A stretch of DNA of 64,000 bases from Cephalopachus bancanus (GCA_027257055.1 JAPVLO010000179.1:1674001-1738000); one strand, 5' to 3'. Shown: positions 47,061 through 59,620, counted from the stretch's first letter. Program-made: numbers and translations. The notes: generated by a model from the sequence alone, not told the origin.

Positions 47061-47399
47061 AATGGAGACGTCAATTGGATTCCCCAACTAAAGTTCCATC
47101 CATTAGACACATTTGCCAAAAAGGATGTCAGTCTACTTCCCAGACCTGCTGTTTGGGTATCCACTGGGTAATACCCACTAATCTAGCTAAGGTGTACTCA
47201 AGATAAAGAAAGTAAACTTCAATGGGAGAGAAGTTAAAACTCTTGTAATCAGTCTCCTTAACTGTACCATCCTCACTAGCTAATTTGACTGACACGCCCA
47301 AAGACCACAGCTTCACTCATTCAAGCACTATCCAGTGAACGTGGACTATGATTAACACCTTTGTGCACCTTTTATTTTTAAAAGGAAACTTAAAACTAA

Positions 47400-47407
47400 A
47401 AGCAAAC
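47400..47407 (-). promoter_or_regulatory. PTPRM: 5' splice site of PTPRM intron 2
   Basis: On the minus strand the exon ends ATCAG and the intron begins GTTTGC. GT and a G at +5 are present, but +3 is T instead of the usual purine, so the site is somewhat weak by consensus. Confidence 0.8.
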
Positions 47408-47530
47408 CTGATGGCATCCATGGATCAGAAGTTGGTTTGGTCAAGGTGTTCACCTGCTCCCAATTGAAGTCATCATCTTCAGCTTGACTATATCCACATG
47501 TGCCGTATGGCTCATCGAAAAGGCAACCAC
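47408..47530 (-). CDS. PTPRM: PTPRM exon 2: first part of the MAM domain
   Basis: Receptor-type tyrosine phosphatase mu is a single-pass membrane phosphatase whose extracellular MAM, Ig and fibronectin domains mediate homophilic cell adhesion. This exon encodes the first 40 complete codons of the MAM domain, starting GCLFDEPYGTCGYSQ and ending PTSDPWMPS. The first two MAM cysteines are present as C-x8-C, a pair that forms a disulphide in this family. On the minus strand the exon is preceded by a pyrimidine-rich tract ending TTTTAG and followed by a GT donor. Length is 123 bp: two bases finish a split glycine codon, 40 codons follow, and one base of the next glycine codon is left, so phase is symmetric. 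The peptide fits PTPRM, not PTPRK or PTPRT, which differ strongly here. From memory, human PTPRM has S where this has G in EPYGTC, and SEGDD where this has AEDDD. Exon 1 (signal peptide) should lie beyond 64000 and exon 3 below position 1. No stop or frameshift is seen. Confidence 0.95.
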
Positions 47531-47572
47531 CTAAAATGGAAAGGAATGAAAAGTAATTAACAATCAGGTCTC
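47531..47572 (-). promoter_or_regulatory. PTPRM: 3' splice site region of PTPRM intron 1
   Basis: Read on the minus strand, the last 40 bases before the exon are pyrimidine-rich (ATTCCTTTCCATTTTAG) and end in AG at 47531-47532. A TTAATTA stretch about 30 bases upstream is a possible branch region; I cannot fix the branch adenosine. Confidence 0.8.
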
Positions 47573-48590
47573 TGGAATAAGCTATTATGACTGAAGAAAG
47601 CCTTACACCTATTTGACGCCAAACTAAATTTGATTGGAGATTTCTGCTCAGAACTTTGGCTCTAACCCTTGTTGTACCCTTGCTGAATGATATTCAGTAT
47701 TAATTATGCCTCACCCACTATGTCATGCAGTTCTCCAAAAGCAATCTGATGTTGGTAGAAGCCAGTGGGAAGTAAGACCTAAACAAATTTAAAATTCCTA
47801 TTTTCCCGATGTATAGGAATTGAGAAAACAGATCTTGCATTCAGAAGTTTAATGGAACTGCCTTAAGTGTTCAATATGTTTGTTAAAAAAAAAATTATTA
47901 TTTGTGTAAAAAATTGGGGGGAAAAATGCATTCACCACAATACTGACACAATCGTAGAGGGCAAGATGCAGTACAAACCATATAGATGTAACCTATGAAA
48001 TATTTTTCAAGGAATTATTTTAAGTCTAACACAGAAGAAACAGGTTTCACTTTAATACTTTGGAGATTTGAGGTCTCAAAATTAAGAGAAATTATAAATT
48101 CACTTATAGTTCATACAAGTTTTAAAGGCAAAAATAAATCTAAGACCAAATATGTGGTAAACATCTGCTCAATTTTGGTACTAGAAATGAAACTACTTAA
48201 ATAGAGAAACAAAAAATAACAGAAAATGCAGTATATACATAGCAGTTCAGCTGTTTCAGCATCAGTAACATTCAGCACGTTGATGATTTTAAGGTCCATT
48301 CCATATCCTCTTAAATGTCTCCTGTGATTTTTTATAGTATCAGATATTTTTTCCAATGCTTCATATGGGGAAAGTGAGTGATTATACTGATTATATTAAT
48401 TATTATAAAAAGCCTACTATTATATTATGCTATTATACTAATCCAAAATTTATAATTGCTTGCCAATTATGAAAATTACAAGCTCCCAGTAAAGAAAGCA
48501 CAAATTTAAGAATGTTTATACTATGTCTGCAATGTACACCCTGGTGGCAAGAAGATAAGGAAAACAGCCACTGTACAACCTCAGAGGGAA
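47573..48590. other. Unclassified intronic sequence upstream of the exon
   Basis: AT-rich. No repeat family recognised. Confidence 0.45.
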
Positions 48591-49350
48591 AACAGATGTT
48601 AGAGGTTACCTGGTCCAACTTCCATTCAAAAGCTTAGGTCAGTTCTACAATCTGTCAGACAGACAGCCAGCCTCTGAACAGACAAGGCACTCAGAATTTT
48701 GTAAAGCATCCCTACCATGTAGAAAATTTTCTCCTAAAAAGGCCCAAACTCTGCTTCTTGAAACGTATACCCATTTATCTTTATCCTGTAAAGAAATAGT
48801 AAAAATAAATAAATAAATAAAAACCCTTCAGCTCTTGCACAGAAAAGCTGATTTTTTAAAAAGAGCTGTCATGTTCTAAGTCTTCACTTCTACAGGCAAA
48901 ACATACTTTGCTGCTCCCTCAATTCCTCTTACAGGAAGGTTTTCAGACCCTTCACCATCCTGGCAGGTGTTCAGAATTCAACGGGCTACTGCCTTTGACC
49001 TTGTTCTGTTTTCAGCAGTCCAGGCAGGGTGTTAGTCCTTTCTGAGCTTCTGTGAGCCCGAAATCCCACATGGCTTTTTCACACCACTGCCATCGAGCCA
49101 TTTCTCTGCTTTTGTAATAAGGTAAGTGACTTTCTAAATTCAAATGAGGACTGTCCATTTGTACTTACTAAATCCCATCTCATGTTTTCAGTGCATCACT
49201 CCAGCCTATAAATCCTGACACTGTCATTCAGATAATAGTCATCCTACCTAGTTTGTGTTATTTACAAATTTGATGAGCATGCTTTCTACCTCTGCCTCCA
49301 AATCACTGACACAAAAATATTACACAGGATAGCATCAATGAACCTCAGTT
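48591..49350 (-). mobile_element. CR1/L3 LINE, antisense
   Basis: GCTTTTTCACACCACTGCCATC, then CTCCAGCCTATAAATCCTGAC, ACAAATTTGATGAGCATGCT and CTCTGCCTCCAAATCACTGAC follow an antisense L3 in order. The part before 48870 (GTTACCTGGTCCAACTTCC) is less certain. A short (AAAT)n lies at 48801-48822. Confidence 0.6.
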
Positions 49351-50349
49351 TGTCTCTCCCAGCTTCCTAGCTGTGTTCATCTTAGCTCCAGCCCTGATGG
49401 TGAAATCAGTAGCCATGGCCATTGTCTTCTGTAACACTTAAACAGTACTCGTTTTTAACTAAACATTCCACTGAGAACAAAAAACTCATAATAAAAGATA
49501 ACAGCATTAACTCCATATTTCACCTTGACAACAACCAGTCATTTATATTTCCCTACTGAGTTTTAACAAGTTCAGAAACAGCAGATTTGTTTAAAGTGCA
49601 TAATACTAATAACTTTCCAATTTGGGATAAGAATTGTTAGAAGACTATGCAAACATTTATGGGAAATATTTTCTCTTGGTTGCAAACCCTAATTCTGATG
49701 TAGAAAATAGCTCCAGTATTGTAGGAATAAACCCAAACAGTGGTAGCACTAATAATATTCAAAAAGAATGAAATCATAAGTTTTGAAAGAAAAGGGTCCC
49801 TCAGTGGAAACATAGATAGCATTCTGATGAAAGTCCTGTAATGCAATCTCAAACAGTGATCAGCATCCACAAAACAACTTAAGGCTGGTTAAAGACCTGC
49901 TTTACAAAATGACTGTTGGCACTAAAATAGAACAAAATATGAAGGCAAGAGCATGCATGCATGCATGGCTGAGAGCGAACCCAGAAGACTAATACAACGC
50001 TGGTGGAGGTTATAATTTTCCCATTACACAAAGCTGTTTTTATCACTTGAAATAAAACATATAAAGTATGATATGGTTCTTTCTGGACCCATGAAGGATT
50101 ATTGAGCCACTGGAAAATGCAATAGACTGAATTTCTTATTGCCCAACTAGGATGCAACCCCCTGCACACCAACCTTCAGAGCCACCGCTGCCCTTCATTC
50201 AACAGATGTGGGACCACCAAAATAGCAAAGGTGGTTTACTGAGCTAAAATAAGAAGAAATTAAAGTAAATGACACCAGAATTGAAATAACCAATTAAAGA
50301 GAGACAATTAAGCTTTTGGTTTTCAGAGCAGCTTTATTTAGAAGTGAAG
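49351..50349. other. Unclassified intronic sequence
   Basis: Only a small (GCAT)n patch near 49950 stands out. Confidence 0.45.
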
Positions 50350-50515
50350 TGTGCAGTTCCGGATCAAACACTGGACAACCCAATTCTTCCACTACTAGCT
50401 GTGTTTTAAACAGATCACTAAGTCTCTCTCAAGCCTAGATCCTTTACCTATAAAATGGAAATAATGCATATCCCACATGGTTTTTCTGATGGTTAAATTA
50501 CACAGCAAAGGTAAA
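50350..50515 (+). mobile_element. MIR SINE, plus orientation
   Basis: ACTAGCTGTGTTTTAAACAG, CCTTTACCTATAAAATGGAA and GATGGTTAAATTACAC follow the sense MIR. Confidence 0.75.
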
Positions 50516-51063
50516 TTCTTCTCACCACAAATATGTCATACAATTACCCTCAGGAGCTCACTTCATCGCAACTAGTTAGAAGATATAATTGAAAATTTAA
50601 AAGTGCACTTCATATGAAGGTGAAGAGTTGTGAACATTCATACAAGTAACACCCCTGTGGGTGCCTCTATTAAACATGGAAGTGCAAAGAACAGGCTGTT
50701 GAATAGGTTATTCAAGTATACATATTGTGGGAGCCTGTGAAAAAATATGATAAGGAAGCAAGGTTTCCTGAAACACAGTGAAAGGAAGCAGTTCCAAAAA
50801 CACAGTCCTCTTTAATTTCTGAACAACACAGACCAATTTTGCCATCATCTACAGGAGTGTGGTCAGCAACAGACTTCCCAAGATTTCTCCAGAATTGTCA
50901 TTTCTGAACTGACTCCCAAGAGCCCATGGCCGAACTATATTCCTCTGTCAAATCAAAAACTATTTCTCTTTTGTGGAGCGGAATCAGAACTAAACCAAAA
51001 GTCATATACAAGATGGAGGCAAGGTTACACAAGCTGAGTGGACTGGTGTTCTGCTTCATATAT
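50516..51063. other. Unclassified intronic sequence
   Basis: Nothing recognised. Confidence 0.45.
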
Positions 51064-51093
51064 TCTCTCTCTCTATCTCTATCTCTCTCTCTC

Positions 51094-51147
<54 letters not shown>
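51064..51147. repeat. Compound (TC)n(CA)n microsatellite
   Basis: CT-rich tract 51064-51097 followed by about 24 CA units to 51147. Confidence 0.97.
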
Positions 51148-51149
<2 letters not shown>

Positions 51150-51540
51150 CTACCATCACAGTTCAAGAAAGGCCTGTCCTTAGCATCTTTGAATACAACA
51201 CACAATATTTGCTGGATTAAGAATGTCATGCCCTATTCCCAGACATGCAATACAATACAATAACTTGAAAAATTGAGTTAATAAAAATGTTAAAGTATAA
51301 ATTAAAAAGCAAGGCAAATAGAACAGAGAAAAGATTAAAATGACCGGAAATATGACTAGAATATTCTAGAATACTCCCTCACCCACCACCAAATAATTAA
51401 AAATGCCACAAGATTCATGTGCTGGAAGTAATCTACAGATTTCACTTTGAGCTTTGGGGTAGCCAGTGCAAAGAGGGAAATATGACTGATTAGCCAATTC
51501 ACAGTATCTGTGAAATAATATTAAGACAAAAACTAATAAT
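51148..51540. other. Unclassified intronic sequence
   Basis: Nothing recognised. Confidence 0.45.
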
Positions 51541-51720
51541 AGGGACTAACATTTACTAAGAACTTGTTTAATTCTCACATACTCTATAAGGTAGATACTA
51601 TGATCCTCACTTTTCCAGTTACAGAAACCAAGGTTAGATAGATGGTTGCATGGCCTGCTCAAGGTCTCAAAGCAGGAAAGTACTGGAGCAAATATTTGAA
51701 CCCAGCCATCCTGACTTTGG
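51541..51720 (-). mobile_element. MIR SINE, minus orientation
   Basis: TAACATTTACTAAGAACTTG, ACTCTATAAGGTAGATACTA, GGCCTGCTCAAGGTCTCAAA and TTTGAACCCAGCCATCCTGA follow the antisense MIR. Among the better-preserved copies here. Confidence 0.88.
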
Positions 51721-52264
51721 AGGGGGGGTGTTGAGGAACATGACAGTACCTTCCAAACTGGAAACGCAAAAGAAACACAGCTACTCCTAGTCCTAAATTC
51801 AGAGAGAACTATCTTCCCAGAATATAGAAAAAACAATCAACATAAGTTAATAAAAAGTTCTCAATAGCATCAGTTAGAACAGGGCAATGAGTTTTAGGGC
51901 CTATTCAGTAACATCTTATGATAGCATGTGACCAAACTACATTTTAACAAACTTGATTTTGTGGGAGCTCAGTGCATTCTAGATTAAAGCTGAAATATCC
52001 CTTGAAATTATCTTTATGAATACTGTTTTTCTCAACAATGCCTTAGTGGGCTGCCATGAATTTGCATATTTATTCCCCAACTAAACATGAGTAGTCTATG
52101 CTATTACTGAAATGTAGACTCACATGTGTTAAAGATCAGAAAAAATGGTGTTAGGTCTGATATAATTTCATGAGAACTGCAGAGTTTAAGAACAGGCATC
52201 TGAAAGTCCATAGGCAGGGTAGGAATTCTGCTCAAAAGCAATACTGATTGTAAATATATCTTAG

Positions 52265-52327
52265 TCATATCAGTATTCCCTATAGCTGGTACATGATAGC
52301 CACCCAATAAATGCTTTTTAAAAGAAT
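52265..52327 (+). mobile_element. L2/MIR-type 3' end fragment
   Basis: GCTGGTACATGATAGCCACC followed by CAATAAATGCTTTTTAAA matches the shared tail. Confidence 0.5.
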
Positions 52328-53267
52328 GTGTAATGAATTCCCCCAAATTCTATGCAGAATCTGACCGCAATAATTTTACCTGGAAATCTGTAAAAGAAAT
52401 GTCAAATAATATCAACATAATCAATGAAAACAATCTTTTTACACAGTCCCACAAAACATCCAGCAGCCTTGTTCTGGTGTATCCAAGATGAATCAGCTGA
52501 AAAATGTGACTAAATCAACTGAATATGTTCATTTTTTTATTATGATTGAAAACTATAATCCAGCTAAATTTTAGTGAAGTCTCCACAAATTATGGTTTTT
52601 GATTTAGAAAAGTTGAACTCTTTCTTTTTTCCTGGCAATTATCAGATAGCAAAGCTAGTTGTCTATAAAGGTCACTCCTGATTTATGAAAATTAAATATT
52701 GATATTTGCATCTTGGAGGGAATTTATCTTTCTTCTTTCTTTGAAGTAGAAGAAAATGATTCAGTTGATTCAAGAATAATATGAGATTACTACGGTATAA
52801 GCCCTAAAGAAGAAGCTGGCCCACTTTTACCCCAAAGGAACCCTTATAAGATCTTTCATACCATTCTACATCCTACTGAAGTTCCAGGCCTGGAGGCAAG
52901 CCAAAAAATTGACAAGAATTAGAATTCCACCATTTGGAGCAGTATTAAAAAACTTTTTTTGATTTTGATTTTGACCCATAGTCATGACATCTTGATCCAG
53001 TGCATGGTAAATGCATATTTTACATATCAAACTTACCTCCACTGCGATGTACAAGTATTTTTTCATTTTGTTCTAAAAAGAGGCTCTAGATCCACTAAAT
53101 TGATTTCAGGGATCGTTCAAAGGTTGCTTATTTTGGTCTTTTAGGTTTTGAGGTGAAAGCCATTGCTAGGAACTATTTAGCTTAAAGTTATTAATCAGCA
53201 CTACTGTGTGAGAGCACTACTAACATCGTCGAAATGCAACCTGTGAGCTACAAAGTTCTGTAATGTT
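52328..53267. other. Unclassified intronic sequence
   Basis: AT-rich. Nothing recognised. Confidence 0.45.
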
Positions 53268-54260
53268 AACAGCTACCTTTCCTGAATGTGGACCATGTGC
53301 CAGCCATATTCTGCTTAAGACAGTACACAGTTATGCTTTCATTTATACTCTTCACAGCAAGTGTAAGACTGACTCATCTCAATATGTCTGAATCTGAGAA
53401 CTTGTTACAAAACAAAAACCATGGAAATATGTACAGGTGTTATCTCATTCAGTCTTCTCAAAAACCCAATGCAAGCATCAATATCCCCTGTACCAATTAT
53501 CCATGTTATTGCACCTCTCAGCTCTAAATTTCAGTTTTCACTACTTGCTCTGTGAAAGTACAAACTAGACCCTTTAACTCTGTTTCCTGTCCCAGTGGGC
53601 AAGAAACAAAGCTCTGTCAGTACAGGGTGCAGGAGAGATCCTGAAGAAGGAAGGGGTGGCCTGCCTGAGCTCCCTGGCAGGCTCCCAGCACACAGCACAG
53701 GGCCAACACAGTGCCTGGTTCCTCCAGCAATAGCAGCTTGCCCCTGCACCCTCCTCCAGTGGGGTTCTGTAGCAGAGTGCCTGCAGCAGAACACCTCCCA
53801 TGAACAGTTTCTGCTGTCAACCAGAGGGCACACTGGCTCCAAGTTCTCCAGGTACAGCCCCACAGGACTCCTCTGCCATCCGCTGAGCCACAGCCCTGCC
53901 CTCAATCTCAGCCCTGGAAGGGTCTCTCCCAGGAAGCTCTGTCTCTGCCCCTGGGTAGTGCCTGCTCCAGACATCTACAATTCCTTTATTCTTTAGGGTT
54001 CTCGTTAGTTTGTACTAGCCAATCTCTTGTATTCCAATACCCCACTATAATGAACTCTTATTTATATTAAATTGTCCCTGTTCAAATTATTGTGTTGTTT
54101 CTGTCTTCTGATTAGATCCTGATCGATACATTCTGATTTTTACAGACAGCAGTTTAGAGTGGTCAAATATCTTGCCCTAAGTCCCTTAGGATTCCGTGTA
54201 GGGCCAGCAGTTCAACTGAGGTCTACATCCAAAGTTCCTCTCTTACCAGTCTGCACATTT
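53268..54260 (-). mobile_element. MIR SINE split by a solo LTR
   Basis: Antisense MIR parts at 53268-53355 (ATGTGCCAGCCATATTC), 53440-53488 (GTTATCTCATTCAGTCTTCTC, ATATCCCC) and 54136-54260 (TTTTTACAGACAGC, ATCTTGCCCTAAGTCC). The order continues across the LTR. Confidence 0.7.
53489..54130 (+). mobile_element. Solo LTR, ERVL/MaLR-like, GC-rich
   Basis: 642 bp starting TGTACCAATT and ending GATCGATACA (TG...CA), with ATTAAA near 54068 and a 3' part ATTAAATTGTCCCTGTTCAA then TTCTGATTAGATCCTGATCG, all typical of an ERVL-class LTR. Its clean position inside a MIR defines the ends. The GC-rich body leaves several long overlapping frames open on both strands (147 and 133 codons); they show no gene signature. 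No retroviral genes are present. Subfamily unassigned. Confidence 0.65.
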
Positions 54261-55679
54261 TCACTCACCTCTATAAAGTAAGTAAACAACAACTTGCAGT
54301 ATTTATATAAGTATTACTAAGGGAATTGTATTGTAAATAAGCTCCTAAAAGTGCTGGATCTAAGGAGCCAGTGGAGGACAACCGAATGTTAATTTCATCA
54401 ACTTAAAAGATAGGTACATATTTTGAATTTCTCTGCTTTTAACAGGTTAATTGACTTACACACTCTAGCAATCATCCCTCTTGTTATAATTATAGCCCAT
54501 TTAAAGTTATTTTGTGAAAAGACTGTAATACTCCTTGAAGAGTTTTCTGGAACATTTTTCTCATTTGTTCCAAATACAGAATGACCTCATTTAAGGCATT
54601 CTTTATCAAATGCATAAAGTATTAAATGGGTCTCTCTATAGAGAAGGCAGATCAAAAAATAGTGCTAAATTACCCTCCCCCAAAGAATTAAAGTTATGTT
54701 CTATTTTCCTAAAATACATAAAATCTCAGATGGTTCTGTCTATTTATTTCAAATTTAAAACTGGGTAGAATAAATGGCTATAGACTATATAGTTCAAAGG
54801 ATAAAAAGAAGTGAACTAATATAGACATAATTATTTTAAGAGTTAAAAAATAAACATATACCAACTAACATGGCAGAGCCACTGCTTTCTTCTTGTAAAT
54901 CACAGTGACTTCTAGTTTAATTGCCTGCCAAACAATAAAAGTATATAATGCCTCTTAAACTTTGAGTGTGCCAGTGATGTTTAGTGAATCAGACACTAAG
55001 CATTATAGAAATGCTCTTCTACATAATTTAATCTAGCAAGCAGTTTTTACACATTGCACAGGCATTTAAATGGCTAATGCTATGCTCTACTGTAAGAAGT
55101 ACTATTTGCCAATGGCTGTATTTTATAAAATACAAAGGAAATGAGTTGTCTTGTTCTTGATGTTTCTATGATTTATTAAACTTACCCCATACTTCATTTT
55201 ATGTCAATCTATGAATTCCTAATTTTTAAAAAGGCAGGATTTCAACCATTTTTCTTGTTGATCTTAAGTGGATTTTTAAAAATGGGCAATGGTGTTATTT
55301 CTACCCCTAAATATTGTATAGATGCAGTCAAATTATTAGAGACTTGACTATTTTGGTTTTTCCATATAAAAATAAGTACCTCGTAGAGATACTATTGGAC
55401 TAAATTAAACATGCATGGATTCCCTGTGAAAATTCAAATCTACCTGAATATAAAACATTGGTGTTCTTGCCCTGTGCACCATAATAGTACAGTGTATACC
55501 ACAATAGCACAGTGTAAAAAATAGTCATCTGCCTTTGTCATAAAAACAGGAGTTATAGAAGAAAGCAAAGCGATAAAATATCTGCCAGACACATCTAAGG
55601 GAAAAGATGACCAAACTAGGTTAGCATTTAATCGTCTGATTTCTGGAATCAATGGTGTCCTGAGTCCCAAACTAGTGTG
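54261..55679. other. Unclassified intronic sequence
   Basis: AT-rich. Nothing recognised. Confidence 0.45.
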
Positions 55680-55865
55680 GTGTTTCTCATAGTGGGTCCC
55701 TGAACTAGATGAGTTTAACTCATTAGAAATGCAAATTCTAAGGCCTCAAGCCAGACCTCTAGAATCAGAAACCCTGGGGGTGGTATCCAGCAACCAGAGC
55801 TTTAACAACCCTACAGATGATTCTAATGCACATTAATGCTTGGTAGTCATTGTTTTAGACCAACC
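55680..55865 (+). mobile_element. MER5A hAT-type transposon
   Basis: CATTAGAAATGCAAATTCTA, AATCAGAAACCCTGGGGGTG and GATTCTAATGCACATTAATG follow MER5A closely. Confidence 0.88.
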
Positions 55866-55902
55866 TATTTAACTAGAATCTTCAGGGAGCAGTCCCAGGA
55901 AT

Positions 55903-56212
55903 CAGTGGTTTTCAAAAAAAGGTCCCAGAATAATCTAATCATTGACCTATTTTGGAAAGAGTGCTCTAGAGATCAGTAGTTAAAAACAATTTTAAGAAGA
56001 TTTCATATCAGTTTTCTTTAAAGACACAAGCATCCTGTTTATTTGTAAATTATATACATGTAGTACTTTACAAACATGCATATAATTGACCTTTTAAAGT
56101 ATTACTAGAAAATATATACATAAGTTAAAATTCAAATAGTTACTCCTATACATCAATGGATTGTACTGCATTCCTCAAAAAGGGTGTGAAGAAAGTGATT
56201 TGGAGATCACTG
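55903..56212 (+). mobile_element. Possible second hAT-type element
   Basis: Begins CAGTGGTTTTCAAAAAAAGG and ends GTGATTTGGAGATCACTG, which could be degenerate hAT ends. No 8-bp duplication found. Confidence 0.35.
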
Positions 56213-57539
56213 TTCTGAGTAACTCTTTTTAGTCATAAATACCTCTCAGGTGAAGAAGGGCAACAGAATCACATGGCTAGATCAAAGTGCTGAATTCACT
56301 GCTTTAATTTCATGCTAAGAAACCAACCATAATTTTTCTTCGAAGTGGATCTACTCGATAATAAGAGATATCCTAGGTAGAAAACGGTCTTGGTTACTGG
56401 TCAAAGATACCCAGGAAATTAATGAAAAGCAGAATTTCATTTTATGCCCGTAGCGTTCCTGCCAGTTTAGTATGATTTACAAATCCATCTCTTGATGATT
56501 TTATTAGCATAAAATCATTATCTGGGACAGCTGATAAAATAAACTCCTGAACTCACCAACGTGCAGTACAGCCAAGCCATGTTATTTACTCAGCTTAAAA
56601 GAGCGAGTCAATTGTTTATTTTCACGGGATGTTGATTGACTTAAACTCAACTAAACTGACTTCCCTCAATGAACACTTTTCTACACATCACGTTCACTGG
56701 ATAGAATCAAGTTATATAGAAAAAATAAACATAATTTCATATATCCTTCTGGTAAGACATTCATTCCAATTTCCTATCATTAGGAGAACTTGTTCTAACA
56801 TTTAAAAAACAAAAAACAACGTAACTTTTATGGTTGACTGTATGTAACTGGGATCACAGACCTGGAATACAATGATTTTTGGATTTATCAGTTGCATGTG
56901 CCTTGCTCATTGTATAAAGAGAAGATATGCAGTCTTCACATCGAAGATGTGTTTAACTTGCATGATCTCAATGCTGAAAGAGTTGTGGTGTGGATAAACA
57001 AGTCATTCGTTTAGTCCAGGAGCCTAACAATCTTATGCACCAGACAAAAGAAATGAGAAAGGTGGTGCTCCCCCACTCAGTTGGTCTCTGTTCCATCATC
57101 CTTCAGGCTTTAGTATGACATTTCATTGGGATCCATATGAGTCTCATGTTTAAAGATCTGCATTTTTATTAAAACATGGATCCAAAATCCAAATCACCTA
57201 TCTAACCTTGTGCTCAAATGAGGAACCAGCAGTCTACTCCAATGCCAGGGAGTGGCTCTATTGGACTTGCTGAGAAACAATATGCTGGTTTTCAACCTGG
57301 AAGCTCCCTAAAGGATTTTTTAGGACAATTTTGACCATGAATTATACCCTATAGAATATATGACTCCTTTGTAATATCTATTATTTGCTTCCCAGGGAAA
57401 TGGGAACTTAGTGGTATATGTAAAAGTATAGTCACTGTTACAAGGTGATGAATATCAAAGAAAGTCACAACTATGTTTGGTACATGCTATCCGAAATGAG
57501 AAACAAAGTAATATACATTCTTCATCTATACTGCCTATA
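56213..57539. other. Unclassified intronic sequence
   Basis: Nothing recognised. Confidence 0.45.
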
Positions 57540-58330
57540 ATGGTCAAGTTACCTACCTCTCTGTTCAACATCCTATGCCCTAAACAACTTCCTAAATTTT
57601 TCTCCTATCAGTCTCCTAATTCTCACCACACCACAATTTAGGTTTCAACTCAGGTCCCTGCTTAATTTGACCAACTCCCTCATAACTAGACACTGCCCTT
57701 TGCAGTGTATCCCACATGCTCCCAGCAAGCTAACTTTGTATAAAAATGTATAGATGAAATTGCTCTCTCCCTACTTAATACTACACATCAGCTCCTCACT
57801 GCCTATGAGGTAATATTCAGATTTTTACATGTGACACATGTTGTTTTTCTGATTTGATTCTTGTCTACCTCTTTATCTCCATTTCTTGCCACCGCTTCCC
57901 TTTGTATGCTCTATAGTTCTCAACTATAGAGGGGGTTGTAGATTTACCCCTAATGACCCTGCTGCCCATAAACCACCCCTCTGCTCATTCAGTCCCTCTA
58001 CCTGTTGAATGTTCCCCCTACCTCCACCCTAGAGACTGGCTGAAACTCTGGTGCACTGTTCAAATCCCAACTCAGCAGTCACCTCTCCTAGATGCCTGTT
58101 ACTGACACCTTTTCACAGGTAAAAGCAATCAATCCTTCCCATGGGAAACTATCACCGCAAAATGTGTAGGTCTTCTTGTTGTCCTTATCATACTATATGG
58201 CAATATAATTGTAGACATACTTGTCTTCTTCATACTGTAAGCTCCCTAGACAAGAACAATGTTCTGTTCATCTCTGTATCCCCAGACCTAGAAAGGTGAT
58301 CATTATTCATTAAATACCTACTGGGTTTAA
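57540..58330 (+). mobile_element. L2 LINE 3' region
   Basis: GTTGAATGTTCCCCCTACCTC, CCCAACTCAGCAGTCACCTC, TACTGTAAGCTCCCTAGAC and TCTGTATCCCCAGACCTAG give a long ordered L2 3' match in sense. Confidence 0.85.
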
Positions 58331-59404
58331 TAGAATTGTGTAAAGTGTTTTTGTAACAACGGTAAGAATAAAAACTGTTTTCTGCTCTATCTTTATTAGA
58401 AAGGAGCACTGAAGGAAAAACATGTAGTGGACTTTATTCACTGAATACTTTGGCTACTCCAAAGAAAGAAAAAATTCTGATTCTAGAGTTCTTGCCTTTT
58501 TTATCTGACTCAGGGCATCACCATCCCTTCTTCCCTGTCCCCTCCACTCTTCCTAACTAAAGATTTATGTGCCAGACATTATTACAGGCACTAGGGAGAA
58601 AGGGGAAGGGGATAAGTAGAAAGAGAGAAAGAAAAAGAAGTCCTTGTCCACAAGGAAGACATCTTGGGGAACACAGAAGAGTTTAAAAAGGAGGAATATG
58701 AAAAATGTTGTGGCAGCCAAGAGAAAGAACAAAAACTCATCCTGAATGTCTCCTTTTTCTAAATGTTCCAGATAAAAAAAGAAAACTAGAGAGTCAGCAA
58801 CTAGATGTAAGAATCTACTAAGATATCAATGGCCTGTTATTCTAAGAATCCGCATAATAAGGGTGTTATTTGGCAGACTTCAGCATAAGTCAACAAAAAG
58901 CACATGGATTTTATGTGTATCATACTGGAAATCTGGTTTAATAACACAGTTGGTCATGTTTGGTTTTTTTGTTTTTCAACATTAAAAAAAGTCAATGATT
59001 ACATATTATATGTCTTTCAAATATATGACACATAAAAATAGTTAATACTTACTCAATGTCAACTTTCAATACTTAGGTCATAAAGTATACATGCCTTGAA
59101 GAAAAATGATTCCTTATATAATTTGTAAAATTAGCAAGCTAGAGTCCATGAAAAAACTCTAAGCTAAGAGCAATACTTGGATGGTACAAAAATTCTTGTG
59201 AATCAACTTTCCTTCCAGTCATTTTACATGACCAATTAGTTGCTAAAATGTACAGAACTAAGAACATTAATAACCCTTCTCAAGGTCAGCCCAACTAGAG
59301 TGTCTTTCTTTTCTTTTCCTCATTCAGTCTTTACTCAATATTCTACTTACTTTTCAGTATGTATTATTTTATCAGTCCCCCTAAAGAGACAAGGTAGGCT
59401 AAGA
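58331..59404. other. Unclassified intronic sequence
   Basis: Nothing recognised. Confidence 0.45.
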
Positions 59405-59620
59405 GAACAACCCTGTCTGGGTTCCAGCCCTGCCCTTGAAAGTGTGTGGCTTTGGACAACCATTCAACAGAGTGGAGATACAATGAGGAGAATATAGATT
59501 TGCCACAAGAAAGATCCAACATGAGTCCCAACTCTATCAACTTAACAGAGCCTCATCTATTCATCTATAAAATCATCTACCTTCTAGAATGTTATAAAGA
59601 TTAAACGATTCTGTATACAA
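59405..59620 (+). mobile_element. MIR SINE, plus orientation, with internal insertion
   Basis: GGGTTCCAGCCCTGCCCTTG and GTGTGGCTTTGGACAA give the 5' part; ACAGAGCCTCATCTATTCATC and TAAAGATTAAACGATTC give the core. Confidence 0.65.

Larger units (their letters stand above)
1..47407 (-). other. PTPRM: Part of PTPRM intron 2
   Basis: Inferred from the exon at 47408-47530 and its orientation. No other exon with splice sites and recognisable coding sequence was found here. The span is filled with interspersed repeats of several ages plus AT-rich unclassified DNA. Very long 5' introns are normal for this gene family. Confidence 0.85.

Noticed and set aside
53531..53996. Overlapping frames of 147, 133, 75 and 67 codons
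   Set aside because: All lie inside a GC-rich solo LTR with few stop codons; open in several frames at once, no gene signature.
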